Source: an uncultured Gammaproteobacteria bacterium
Lineage (GTDB): Bacteria; Pseudomonadota; Gammaproteobacteria; Steroidobacterales; XN24
Length of the DNA stretch: 64,000 nucleotides
Reading direction: 5' to 3'
Assembly (NCBI GenBank): GCA_947259915.1
Contig: CAMYOC010000032.1
Coordinates: 1-64,000 of the forward strand
Below, piece by piece: positions 9,083 through 16,422 of the stretch. The notes beneath the pieces were generated by a model that was not told where the DNA came from, searched no databases, and saw only the letters and a list, made by a program, of their open reading frames with translations. The stretch's first letter is position 1. Each line of letters starts with the position of its first letter. The position numbers were made by a program, and so were the translations under genes.

Positions 9083-9106
9083 TTTTTTCCGGGATCCCGG
9101 AAAAAA
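9083..9106. repeat. 24-bp perfect palindrome upstream of nrdJa
   Basis: Six T, CCGGGATCCCGG, six A: a perfect dyad with no loop, centred between 9094 and 9095. T residues precede the GC core and A residues follow it on both strands, the reverse of an intrinsic terminator, so an operator for a dimeric regulator or a cruciform-forming element is more likely. Confidence 0.7.
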
Positions 9107-9186
9107 ATCTCAACAATTTCTTGGAGTATTTCGTATAGCATTGTTTTTCATGGATAAAAAATAGACCAAGAATTTACCTGCGGGTC

Positions 9187-9213
9187 TTGACAGAGACCGT
9201 AAGTGGACATAAT
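9187..9213 (+). promoter_or_regulatory. Probable sigma-70 promoter of nrdJa
   Basis: TTGACA at 9187-9192 is a perfect -35 hexamer. CATAAT at 9208-9213 matches 5 of 6 -10 positions with a 15-base spacer, slightly short. The expected start near 9220 lies just before NrdR-like site 2, so a bound repressor would block initiation or early elongation. The leader to nrdJa would be about 180 bases. Confidence 0.55.
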
Positions 9214-9227
9214 CTACAAGTCCCTTC

Positions 9228-9243
9228 TCACTACATGTTGTGT
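9228..9243 (+). promoter_or_regulatory. NrdR-box-like site 2
   Basis: TCACTACATGTTGTGT matches the NrdR box consensus at nearly every conserved position and shares the core CACTACAT with site 1. It lies immediately downstream of the predicted nrdJa promoter. A further small inverted repeat (CGGAAC-CA-GTTCCG, 9280-9293) follows in the leader. No cobalamin riboswitch signature is visible between here and the nrdJa start. Confidence 0.7.
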
Positions 9244-9398
9244 CTGTCCGGTGGATCGCCGGAAGTCCCGCTTTTGAGTCGGAACCAGTTCCGGGGCTTG
9301 CCCGCGAGTCCTTTTTACAAGGGGCCCGTAGAGTCCCCTTTGACCACCACGAACGGCTAAAACAGCTATAAGAATCCATATGGGGGATGACGTCAGTC

Positions 9399-11552
9399 AT
9401 GAAAACAGCGCTTAAGGAAATGATCAGCGCATCCACAGTCGCACAAATCCCGTTTCAGCCCGCATCGGCTGACATCTGGGAGAAGAAATACCGCCTTGTC
9501 GCCAAGGATGGCACCGTCATCGACGAGACCATGGATGACACCTATCAGCGTGTCGCCCGGGCATTGGCCGATGTCGAAGAGGAGGCCAAGCGCGAGCATT
9601 GGGCCGAACGATTTGTCTGGGCGCTGCGCAATGGCGCTATCCCGGCGGGCCGGATCATGTCCAACGCTGGCGCGCTGGCCTACAAGCCGGCCACCTCGAC
9701 CATCAACTGCACGGTGTCCGGGGCCATCCAGGACTCGATGAATGACATCCTGGGCAAGGTCCACGAGGCGGGTCTGACGCTCAAGGCCGGCTGTGGTATC
9801 GGCTATGAGTTCTCGACGCTGCGCCCTCGTGGCGCCTATGTCTCGGGGGCCGGCGCCTACACGTCTGGACCGCTGTCGTTTATGGATATCTACGACAAGA
9901 TGTGTTTTACCGTGTCCTCGGCCGGGGGACGCCGCGGCGCCCAGATGGGCACCTTCGATATCGGTCATCCTGACGTGCTCGAATTCATCCGCGCCAAGCG
10001 CGAGGACGGGCGTCTGCGCCAGTTCAATCTGTCGCTGCTGATCACTGACGAATTCATGGCCGCGGTGAAGAACGACAAGCCCTGGCAGCTGGCATTCCCG
10101 GTCCTGCGCCAGGAGGTAGAGGACGAGAAGCTGGATCTGGAAGATCCGGAGCAGTTCGTGTGGCGGGAATGGCCGCTCACCGACGGCTACGTTTGCAGCG
10201 AAGCCGGGCTGACGGCGTGCCGCATCTACAAGACACTGCCGGCGCGCAGGGTCTGGGACTCGATCATGTCCTCGACCTACGATTTCGCCGAGCCAGGCTT
10301 CGTCCTGATCGACCGCGTCAACGAACTGAACAACAACTGGTTCTGCGAGAATATCCGCGCCACCAACCCATGCGGTGAACAGCCGCTGCCGCCGTATGGA
10401 TCCTGCCTGCTCGGCTCGGTCAACCTGACGCGTTTCGTGGTGGATGCATTCGCCGAAGAGGCCCGCTTCGACTGGGACCAATTCCGCGATGTGGTGAAGG
10501 TATTCACCCGTATGCTCGACAACGTGGTGGAGATCAACGGTCTGCCACTGGAACGGCAGCGCCACGAGATTTTCGAGAAGCGCCGCCATGGTATGGGCTT
10601 CCTCGGTCTGGGTTCGACGCTGACCATGTTGCGCAAGAAGTATGGCTCCAAGGCCGCGGTCGAGTTCACCGAGCGTGTCGCCCGCGAGCTGGCGATGGCT
10701 GGCTGGGAAGCCGCGCTCGAGCTGTCCGAGGAAAAAGGCCCGGCGCCGATCATGAACCGGGAGTTCGAGATCACCGAGGCCATGTTGCGCAAGCGGCCGG
10801 AGATGCGCCGCGATGGCCTGCGCGCCGGCGACAAGGTGCCTGGACGTATCCTGCATGCGCGCTATAGCCGCTATATGCAGCGCGTGGCCGAGGAGGCGCC
10901 CGAGCTGGTGGCGAAGCTTGCCGAGGTGGGCGCACGTTTTACCCACCACAGCTCCATCGCGCCGACCGGAACGATCTCGCTGTCGCTGGCCAACAACGCC
11001 AGCAACGGCATCGAGCCGAGTTTCGCGCATCACTATTTCCGCAACGTCATCCGCGAGGGGCGCAAGGCCAAAGAGAAAGTCGACGTGTTCTCCTTCGAGT
11101 TGCTGGCCTACCGGTCCATGGTCAATCCGGAAGCGGCACCTGACGCCGATGAGGACAGCGCACGTTTGCCCGAGTACTTCATCACCGCCGATGACGTCAC
11201 TCCGGACCAGCATGTGGATATCCAGGCTGCGGCGCAAAAATGGGTCGACTCTTCGATTTCCAAGACCGCAAACGTGCCCACGGATTTCGAGTACGGGAAT
11301 TTCAAGAACATCTACATGTATGCCTACGATCAGGGTTTGAAGGGATGCACGACGTTCCGCTTCAATCCCGAGGCATTCCAGGGCGTGCTGGTCAAGGAGA
11401 AAGATCTGCAGAACACCACCTACGTGTTCACCCTTGACGATGGCAGCACGGTGGAGTTGCGCGGCGACGAAGAGGTCGAATACGAAGGCGAGACCCATTC
11501 CGCCGCTAACCTCTATGACGCGCTCAAGGAAGGCTACTACGGCAAGTTTTGA
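9399..11552 (+). CDS. nrdJ: Class II (adenosylcobalamin-dependent) ribonucleotide reductase, catalytic subunit NrdJa
   Basis: Reduces ribonucleotides to deoxyribonucleotides using coenzyme B12, independently of oxygen. The ATG at 9399 has GGGGGA 11 bases upstream; an ATG at 9387 is possible but its ribosome site would abut the codon. The 717-residue protein has the conserved substrate-site segment SNAGAL...INCTVSG, the nucleotide loops GCGIGYEFSTLRPRGA, and the thiyl-radical finger loop NPCGEQPLPPYGSCLLGSVN with Cys about 325. The C-terminal redox CxxC tail found in one-piece NrdJ is missing and is supplied by the next gene. Control by NrdR is suggested by two upstream sites. Confidence 0.95.
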   Translation: MKTALKEMISASTVAQIPFQPASADIWEKKYRLVAKDGTVIDETMDDTYQRVARALADVEEEAKREHWAERFVWALRNGAIPAGRIMSNAGALAYKPATSTINCTVSGAIQDSMNDILGKVHEAGLTLKAGCGIGYEFSTLRPRGAYVSGAGAYTSGPLSFMDIYDKMCFTVSSAGGRRGAQMGTFDIGHPDVLEFIRAKREDGRLRQFNLSLLITDEFMAAVKNDKPWQLAFPVLRQEVEDEKLDLEDPEQFVWREWPLTDGYVCSEAGLTACRIYKTLPARRVWDSIMSSTYDFAEPGFVLIDRVNELNNNWFCENIRATNPCGEQPLPPYGSCLLGSVNLTRFVVDAFAEEARFDWDQFRDVVKVFTRMLDNVVEINGLPLERQRHEIFEKRRHGMGFLGLGSTLTMLRKKYGSKAAVEFTERVARELAMAGWEAALELSEEKGPAPIMNREFEITEAMLRKRPEMRRDGLRAGDKVPGRILHARYSRYMQRVAEEAPELVAKLAEVGARFTHHSSIAPTGTISLSLANNASNGIEPSFAHHYFRNVIREGRKAKEKVDVFSFELLAYRSMVNPEAAPDADEDSARLPEYFITADDVTPDQHVDIQAAAQKWVDSSISKTANVPTDFEYGNFKNIYMYAYDQGLKGCTTFRFNPEAFQGVLVKEKDLQNTTYVFTLDDGSTVELRGDEEVEYEGETHSAANLYDALKEGYYGKF

Positions 11553-11602
11553 CGGCTGCCTGCGACGAAGCGCGCGCGGCCACAGCGGAGAGAATCAGCA
11601 AC

Positions 11603-12295
11603 ATGTCTGCGACCAAGATTGGCAACAAGATAGTGGGTTACACGGTAGCCCGTCCGGAAGAAGAGAAGAAAGCAGCTGCGCCGAAGAGCGCGGAGAGCAA
11701 TGTCGTGCGCATGCACGAGAGGCTCGAACGCCCGGAGCAACTGCTCGGCACCACGTACAAGGTCAAGCCTCCGATCGAGGAGCATGCGATGTACGTGACC
11801 ATCAATGACATCGTGCTCAACCTGGGCACCAGGCATGAGAGCCGCCGGCCCTTCGAGATCTTTATCAACTGCAAGAATCTGGATCATCACCAGTGGATCG
11901 TCGCGCTGACGCGCCTGATGTCGGCTGTATTCCGCAAGGGCGGCGATGTCGCCTTTCTGGTCGAGGAATTGAAGGCGGTATTCGACCCGCGCGGCGGATA
12001 CTGGAAACCCGGCGGCAAGTTCATGCCGTCGCTGGTGGCCGAGATCGGGGACGTGGTCGAGAAACATCTGATCGGCATCGGTCTGATGAAGAAGCTCGGC
12101 GTCGACCAGAGCCGGCAGCAGCTGATCGACGACAAACGCGCGCAATTCGAGGCTGAGTCGAGACAGCAGGACGCGTTTGCGGAAAGCCCGTTCCCTGAAG
12201 GCGCTCAGCTTTGCGCCAAATGTAACCATGCCGCCGCGGTGCTCATGGACGGGTGCATGACCTGTCTGAATTGTGGCGATTCCAAGTGCGGCTGA
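11603..12295 (+). CDS. Ribonucleotide reductase accessory subunit NrdJb (TSCPD domain, Cys-rich tail)
   Basis: Second half of the split class II reductase, as in Pseudomonas NrdJa/NrdJb. The ATG at 11603 starts MSATKIGNKIVGY; a longer reading to 11549 overlaps nrdJa and is less likely. The 230-residue protein holds a TSCPD-type region (PFEIFINCKNLDHHQW, MSAVFRKGGDV, FDPRGGYW) and ends with LCAKCNHAAAVLMDGCMTCLNCGDSKCG-type cysteines (CxxC at the start and CMTCLNCG near the end), expected to re-reduce the active site or bind zinc. It sits 50 bases after nrdJa and ends at a strong terminator. Confidence 0.92.
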   Translation: MSATKIGNKIVGYTVARPEEEKKAAAPKSAESNVVRMHERLERPEQLLGTTYKVKPPIEEHAMYVTINDIVLNLGTRHESRRPFEIFINCKNLDHHQWIVALTRLMSAVFRKGGDVAFLVEELKAVFDPRGGYWKPGGKFMPSLVAEIGDVVEKHLIGIGLMKKLGVDQSRQQLIDDKRAQFEAESRQQDAFAESPFPEGAQLCAKCNHAAAVLMDGCMTCLNCGDSKCG

Positions 12296-12325
12296 ACCGG
12301 ACCCCTTCCTGACCCCACCTTTGGT

Positions 12326-12352
12326 AACGCCGGCGCAAGCCGGCGTTTTTTT
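12326..12352 (+). terminator. Rho-independent terminator of nrdJa-nrdJb
   Basis: An 8-bp stem ACGCCGGC/GCCGGCGT (12327-12334 with 12339-12346) closed by a GCAA tetraloop and running into seven T residues. It is 30 bases after the nrdJb stop codon and is the clearest intrinsic terminator in the window. Confidence 0.95.
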
Positions 12353-12388
12353 CTCTGCCTGGCGCGCTTCTCGGTTAACATCCGAACC

Positions 12389-12826
12389 ATGTGTGGTATT
12401 CCGACAAGGTCAGGCGGCAGGCTGCAGCAGTGTCTCGCGCTGGTAGCGATAGCGGTGTTTGCAGCGTTGCTGGCGGCGCCTGCCGGTGCCGATCAGGAAC
12501 GGCCGGCACGTCTGCTGTATGTAGTGACGGAGCCGGGGCGGATATCCGCGTCCAATATCCTCTTCAGCCGTACCGACGAGTTCGACCTCTCGGCCCGGGA
12601 GGAGATTCTGCAGCAGCGTACGGACAATGCGGTGGCGGCATTTCTGACCAACAAGCGGTTTATCGGCTACAGCGTCTACACTGCATCATGGGTGCCGCTG
12701 CCGCTCAAGGCCGGCGAGGTCGTGGAGGAGTTCGAAGCCGAAGACTACTCGGCTTTTGCGCTGACCTCCCGCCGCATCCTCAATTTCAATGGGCGTATCG
12801 GCTACTGGTCGGTGACCCGCCGCTAG
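12389..12826 (+). CDS. Unknown secreted protein with a duplicated strand motif
   Basis: I do not recognise this 145-residue protein. It has a Sec-type signal (LALVAIAVFAALLAAPAGA) and a mature part of about 110 residues. Two segments look like copies of one unit: AAFLTNKRFIGYSVYTASW and AFALTSRRILNFNGRIGYW share A-F-x-L-T-(N/S)-(K/R)-R-x-(I/L)-x-(Y/F) and a following Trp. The pattern recalls beta-strand repeats seen in bacterial PH-like proteins, but that is only a guess. It begins a plus-strand group with the next three genes; the start could also be an internal GTG at 12391 in another frame, which I reject because it removes the signal. Confidence 0.65.
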   Translation: MCGIPTRSGGRLQQCLALVAIAVFAALLAAPAGADQERPARLLYVVTEPGRISASNILFSRTDEFDLSAREEILQQRTDNAVAAFLTNKRFIGYSVYTASWVPLPLKAGEVVEEFEAEDYSAFALTSRRILNFNGRIGYWSVTRR

Positions 12827-12861
12827 CCGGCGACACGACCCGGGGCAGGGAGCAGAGACCT

Positions 12862-13035
12862 ATGTCTGAAAAGGACACAGAGACGGTGGTGTTGGACGAA
12901 GCGCTGTTGCGCGAGATCATGCAGGACGGCAAACCGGACGCGGACGGGAAGCAGCAGGTTTCCAGTCGTCTCATCAGGCTGGATCCGACGCTGAAGAAAC
13001 CCGCGGCGGATGACGACGATGAGACCGAAAGCTGA
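12862..13035 (+). CDS. Small acidic unknown protein (57 aa)
   Basis: Starts at the ATG 12862, 35 bases after the previous stop, with GGGAG upstream. The product, beginning MSEKDTETVVLDEALLREI, has a predicted helix, a short Arg-rich strand-like stretch (SSRLIRLDPTLKK) and a strongly acidic end (DDDDETES). No signal or membrane segment. I recognise no family. It is the lone cytoplasmic-looking product between two secreted unknowns, and its stop codon overlaps the possible start of the next gene. Confidence 0.5.
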   Translation: MSEKDTETVVLDEALLREIMQDGKPDADGKQQVSSRLIRLDPTLKKPAADDDDETES

Positions 13036-13559
13036 TTGCTGTCCGCGCCGCAGCGTTGTTGACCGCCGGGCTGGCGCTGGCCGCAGGCAGCGCGGCCGCG
13101 TGTAACCCGGATGCGCCGGTGCATCCGGTACTCCAGGACCAGCCCTACGACAGCATTGCGCGTAAGGTCCTCGCGCTCCAGGCCGAGACCATCGTGATCG
13201 CGCGTGTGTTGACCCAGATGGACCTGACCTTTGAGGGAGCGGATGGCGACGACCGCAGTTCGCTGCCGACCTATCAATTCGACGTCCGCGAGGGCTGGAA
13301 GCAGATCCGGTCGCGGCGTCTGACCGTCGATGGTTACTGGATCCCCTGCGACCTTGTGGTCACCCCGGGCAGCTGGTTCCTGATGTTCCTCGACGGGGAT
13401 CGGCCCCTTTACCTCCGCTCCGCCGACGATGCGCAGGCCGATCTCGATGCCCTCGGGGACATCGAGTGGTTCTATACCCAGGGTGGCGAGCTGGTACGCC
13501 CGGATCTGGTGGAGGCTGTTCCGCAATCCCACCAGGATCCGCGCGGCGGGGAGGAGTAG
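13032..13559 (+). CDS. Unknown secreted protein, NTR/TIMP-like appearance
   Basis: Predicted exported protein. A TTG at 13056 is the first conventional start, but it removes most of the signal; a CTG at 13032, overlapping the previous stop as CTGA, restores a full one (LIAVRAAALLTAGLALAAG, then SAAA-C), so I give that start with caution. The mature part has two cysteines (CNPDAP near the start and IPCDLV later) around a strand-rich stretch with IVIARVLTQMDL, REGWKQI and SWFLMFLDGD. That layout resembles NTR/TIMP-like bacterial proteins; this is inference from pattern only. It is followed by the epimerase gene with a 1-base gap. Confidence 0.6.
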   Translation: MIAVRAAALLTAGLALAAGSAAACNPDAPVHPVLQDQPYDSIARKVLALQAETIVIARVLTQMDLTFEGADGDDRSSLPTYQFDVREGWKQIRSRRLTVDGYWIPCDLVVTPGSWFLMFLDGDRPLYLRSADDAQADLDALGDIEWFYTQGGELVRPDLVEAVPQSHQDPRGGEE

Positions 13560-13560
13560 A

Positions 13561-14661
13561 TTGGTCAACAGACGCCAATTCATCGGTGCAGGCGTGGGCC
13601 TTGCGGTCGCCAGTGCGCTTGCCGGCCGGGTCTCGGGCGGCGACGGCGGGCCGCTGCGCATACTCATCCTCGGTGGCACCAGTTTCCTCGGACCGCAGAT
13701 CGTCAATGCCGCGCGTGCGCGCGGCCACGCAGTGACCTTGTTCAATCGTGGCAAGACCAACCCCGGGTTATTCCCGGATCTGGAAACCATCATCGGCGAC
13801 CGGGATGGCGGTCTCGCCGGTCTGGCGCGGCGTCGCTGGGATGCGGTCGTCGATACGTCGGGCTATCTGCCCCGGCTGGTGGGCGACTCCGCACGCGCCC
13901 TGGTCGATGCCGTCGAGCGCTACCTGTTTATCTCGACGATCTCCGTCTACGGATCCCTGGCGGTGGCCGGGATCGACGAATCCGCACCACTGGGGAGGCT
14001 GGAGAATCCGGACACGGAGGCCGTCGATGGTGAGACCTATGGGCCGCTCAAGGCGCTGTGCGAGCAGGCGGTCAATGTGGTCTATGGTGAGCGGGCCACG
14101 ATCATCCGGCCCGGCCTGATCGTCGGCCCCGGCGATCCCACGGATCGGTTTACTTACTGGCCCGTGCGTCTGGCGCGGGGTGGACGCGTGCTGGCGCCGG
14201 GCGATGGTCTGGATCCAGTGCAGGTTATCGACGTGCGCGATCTGGGCGCCTGGATCGTGCTGTGTCTGGAGCAGCCGGTTGCAGGCGTCTATAACGCCAA
14301 CGGGCCGCGCGGCGCGCTCGATATGCGGGGTCTGCTTAGCGCCTGTCAGGCCGTTGCCGGCGGCTCCGCCACCCTGCGCTGGGCCGATCAACAGGCGCTG
14401 GCCGAACTCGGCGTCGAGCCCTGGAGCGACATGCCGGTCTGGGTGCCGCGCGACGGCGAGTTCGCTGGCGTGGCCGATGTTTCCGTGGCCCGGGCCGAGG
14501 CCCGGGGCCTGCGTGCACGCCCGGTCGCGGACACCGTCCGGGCCACGCTCGACTGGTTTGTCGACAGCCGCGGCCTGGACGATCCGCTGCGTACCGGTCT
14601 GAGCCCCGAGCGTGAAGCCGAGGTGCTGGCACAACTGGGTGCCATGTCCCGGTCCGGCTGA
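13561..14661 (+). CDS. NAD-dependent epimerase/dehydratase family protein with a Tat signal
   Basis: Extended short-chain dehydrogenase of 366 residues. The TTG start at 13561 has GGGGAGGAG just upstream. The N-terminus, VNRRQFIGAGVGLAVASALA, is a twin-arginine signal (NRRQFIG), so the enzyme is predicted to be exported folded. The Rossmann motif is ILGGTSFLGPQIV; later ISTISVYGS and YGPLKALCE supply the Ser and the Tyr-x-x-x-Lys catalytic pair, and IIRPGLIVGPGDPTDRF is a family signature. The substrate is unknown. A Tat-exported NAD(P)-binding enzyme would need cofactor bound before export. It closes the 12.4-14.7 kb group. Confidence 0.85.
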   Translation: MVNRRQFIGAGVGLAVASALAGRVSGGDGGPLRILILGGTSFLGPQIVNAARARGHAVTLFNRGKTNPGLFPDLETIIGDRDGGLAGLARRRWDAVVDTSGYLPRLVGDSARALVDAVERYLFISTISVYGSLAVAGIDESAPLGRLENPDTEAVDGETYGPLKALCEQAVNVVYGERATIIRPGLIVGPGDPTDRFTYWPVRLARGGRVLAPGDGLDPVQVIDVRDLGAWIVLCLEQPVAGVYNANGPRGALDMRGLLSACQAVAGGSATLRWADQQALAELGVEPWSDMPVWVPRDGEFAGVADVSVARAEARGLRARPVADTVRATLDWFVDSRGLDDPLRTGLSPEREAEVLAQLGAMSRSG

Positions 14662-14751
14662 GCGCGCCCGCCGCAACCGGTAGAATATGTGGTCTTCGGG
14701 GCGGGCCGCTTAGCCCCATCCACATGAGGTGCCAGCGATGGCAGCAAGCAG

Positions 14752-16398
14752 ATGAATTTGAAGACATTTACCATCACCGTGGTCAGCTGCGCCCTGCTCG
14801 GTGCCGGCACGGTTGCCGCAGCCGGGGGCGAGCCCAATGACGCGGACCCCGCCGCGCGGCTGTTAGACAAATACGCGACGGTCCGCCTGGATGCGGACCT
14901 CAGCGGGCTGAGCTTTGTCCAGCGGCAGACGCTGCCGTTGCTGATCGAGGCGGCGGCCATTATGGATGCGCTGTTCTGGGAGCAGGCCTACGGCGACCGC
15001 AGTGATCTGCTGTCGAGCATCACCGATCCCGGCCTGCGGCGTTTTGCCGAGATCAACTATGGGCCCTGGGACCGTCTCGATGGCGACCAGCCGTTTATTG
15101 CAGGCGCCGGGCCAAAGGCCCCGGGCGCCCGGTTCTACCCGGCGGACATGACGCGGGAGGAATTCGCGGCCGCCGCGCTGCCGGACAAGACCAGCTGGTA
15201 CACGCTGCTGCGTCGGGAGCCGAGCGGTAGCCTGGTCACCGTGCCCTACCACGAGGCCTACGCAAAACAACTGGGCAAGGCGGCGCGTCTGCTGGCCGAG
15301 GCGGCAGATCTGACTGATGAGCCGGAATTCAAACGCTATCTGAGTCTGCGTGCGAAGGCGCTGATCACCGACGATTATCAGCCCAGTGAAATGGCCTGGC
15401 TGGACATGAAAGACAACAGTCTCGATATCGTGATCGGCGCCATCGAGCAGTACGAGGACCAGTTGTTCGGTTACAAGACCGCCTACGAGGCTTACGTGCT
15501 GCTCAAGGACCGGGCCTGGAGCCAGCGTCTGTCCCGCTTCGCTGCCTTCCTGCCGGATCTGCAGCGCGGGTTGCCCGTGTCGGCGCTCTACAAATCCGAG
15601 GAGCCGGGTACGGATTCGGACCTCAATGCCTACGATGTCCTCTACTACGCGGGCCACAGCAATGCCGGTTCCAAGACCATCGCCATCAACCTGCCCAACG
15701 ACGAGGCAGTGCAGCTGGCCAAAGGCACGCGCCGGCTGCAGCTCAAGAACGCGATGCGCGCCAAGTTCGACAAGATCCTGCTGCCGATCAGCGGGTTGAT
15801 GATCGACGAGGATCAACAGCGTCATGTCACCTTTGATGCGTTTTTCGCCACCACCATGTTCCATGAGGTGGCGCACGGTCTGGGTCCGAAGAAAACGGTC
15901 ACCGGCAAGGGCACCGTGCGCGAGGCACTGCTGGACCGGCACAGCGCGATGGAGGAAGGCAAGGCGGATATCCTCGGTCTGTACATGATCACCTGGCTGC
16001 ACGACCGCGGTGAGCTGCCCGATACGGATCTGATGGACTACTACGTCACGTTTGCCGCCACCACCTTCCGCTCGATCCGTTTCGGGGTCAGCAGCGCCCA
16101 CGCCCTTTCGGACATGGTCCGTTTTAACTTTATGCGCGGGTTTGACGCGATCATCCGGGATCCGGACACGGGTCGCTATCGGGTGGACATGGCGCGCATG
16201 CGCGAGGCGATGGATTCTCTCTCCGCGCAGCTGTTGTTTCTGCAGGGCAACGGCGACTATGCGGGCGCGACGCGGCTGATCGAAGACATGGGTTTTATCG
16301 GCCCCGAGCTGGAGGCGGATCTGCAGGGGATCGAGCAGGCCGGCATACCGGTGGACGTGGTCTTCGCGCAGGGCATGGACGTGTTGGAGGCGTCCTGA
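14752..16398 (+). CDS. Exported M49-like (dipeptidyl-peptidase III family) metallopeptidase
   Basis: Secreted protein of 548 residues with a Sec signal (TITVVSCALLGAGTVAAAG). The catalytic region reads TMFHEVAHGLG and, about 50 residues on, MEEGKADILGLY; together they supply two His and one Glu for zinc plus the catalytic Glu. This layout matches the M49 family (HExxGH...EExRAE), but here the first motif is the five-residue HExxH form, a variant reported for some bacterial members. The rest (FYPADMTREEF, SEMAWLDMKDN, SNAGSKTIAINLPND) also fits M49-like proteins. It may instead be an inactive or divergent hydrolase; the substrate is unknown. Confidence 0.78.
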   Translation: MNLKTFTITVVSCALLGAGTVAAAGGEPNDADPAARLLDKYATVRLDADLSGLSFVQRQTLPLLIEAAAIMDALFWEQAYGDRSDLLSSITDPGLRRFAEINYGPWDRLDGDQPFIAGAGPKAPGARFYPADMTREEFAAAALPDKTSWYTLLRREPSGSLVTVPYHEAYAKQLGKAARLLAEAADLTDEPEFKRYLSLRAKALITDDYQPSEMAWLDMKDNSLDIVIGAIEQYEDQLFGYKTAYEAYVLLKDRAWSQRLSRFAAFLPDLQRGLPVSALYKSEEPGTDSDLNAYDVLYYAGHSNAGSKTIAINLPNDEAVQLAKGTRRLQLKNAMRAKFDKILLPISGLMIDEDQQRHVTFDAFFATTMFHEVAHGLGPKKTVTGKGTVREALLDRHSAMEEGKADILGLYMITWLHDRGELPDTDLMDYYVTFAATTFRSIRFGVSSAHALSDMVRFNFMRGFDAIIRDPDTGRYRVDMARMREAMDSLSAQLLFLQGNGDYAGATRLIEDMGFIGPELEADLQGIEQAGIPVDVVFAQGMDVLEAS

Positions 16399-16422
16399 CA
16401 GCGGCTTCGCGCTACCGGATTC

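Noticed and set aside
9083..9106. 24-bp palindrome as intrinsic terminator
   Set aside because: On both strands the T tract comes before and the A tract after the stem, the opposite of a rho-independent terminator.
9214..9398. Cobalamin riboswitch before nrdJa
   Set aside because: Looked for the B12 box and the GCCCCCGCA core, since class II reductases elsewhere can have one; neither is present.
9393..11498. Long open frame antisense to nrdJa (about 700 codons)
   Set aside because: Mirror frame of a strongly conserved gene in GC-rich DNA; its translation is rich in Arg, His and Gln and matches no family.
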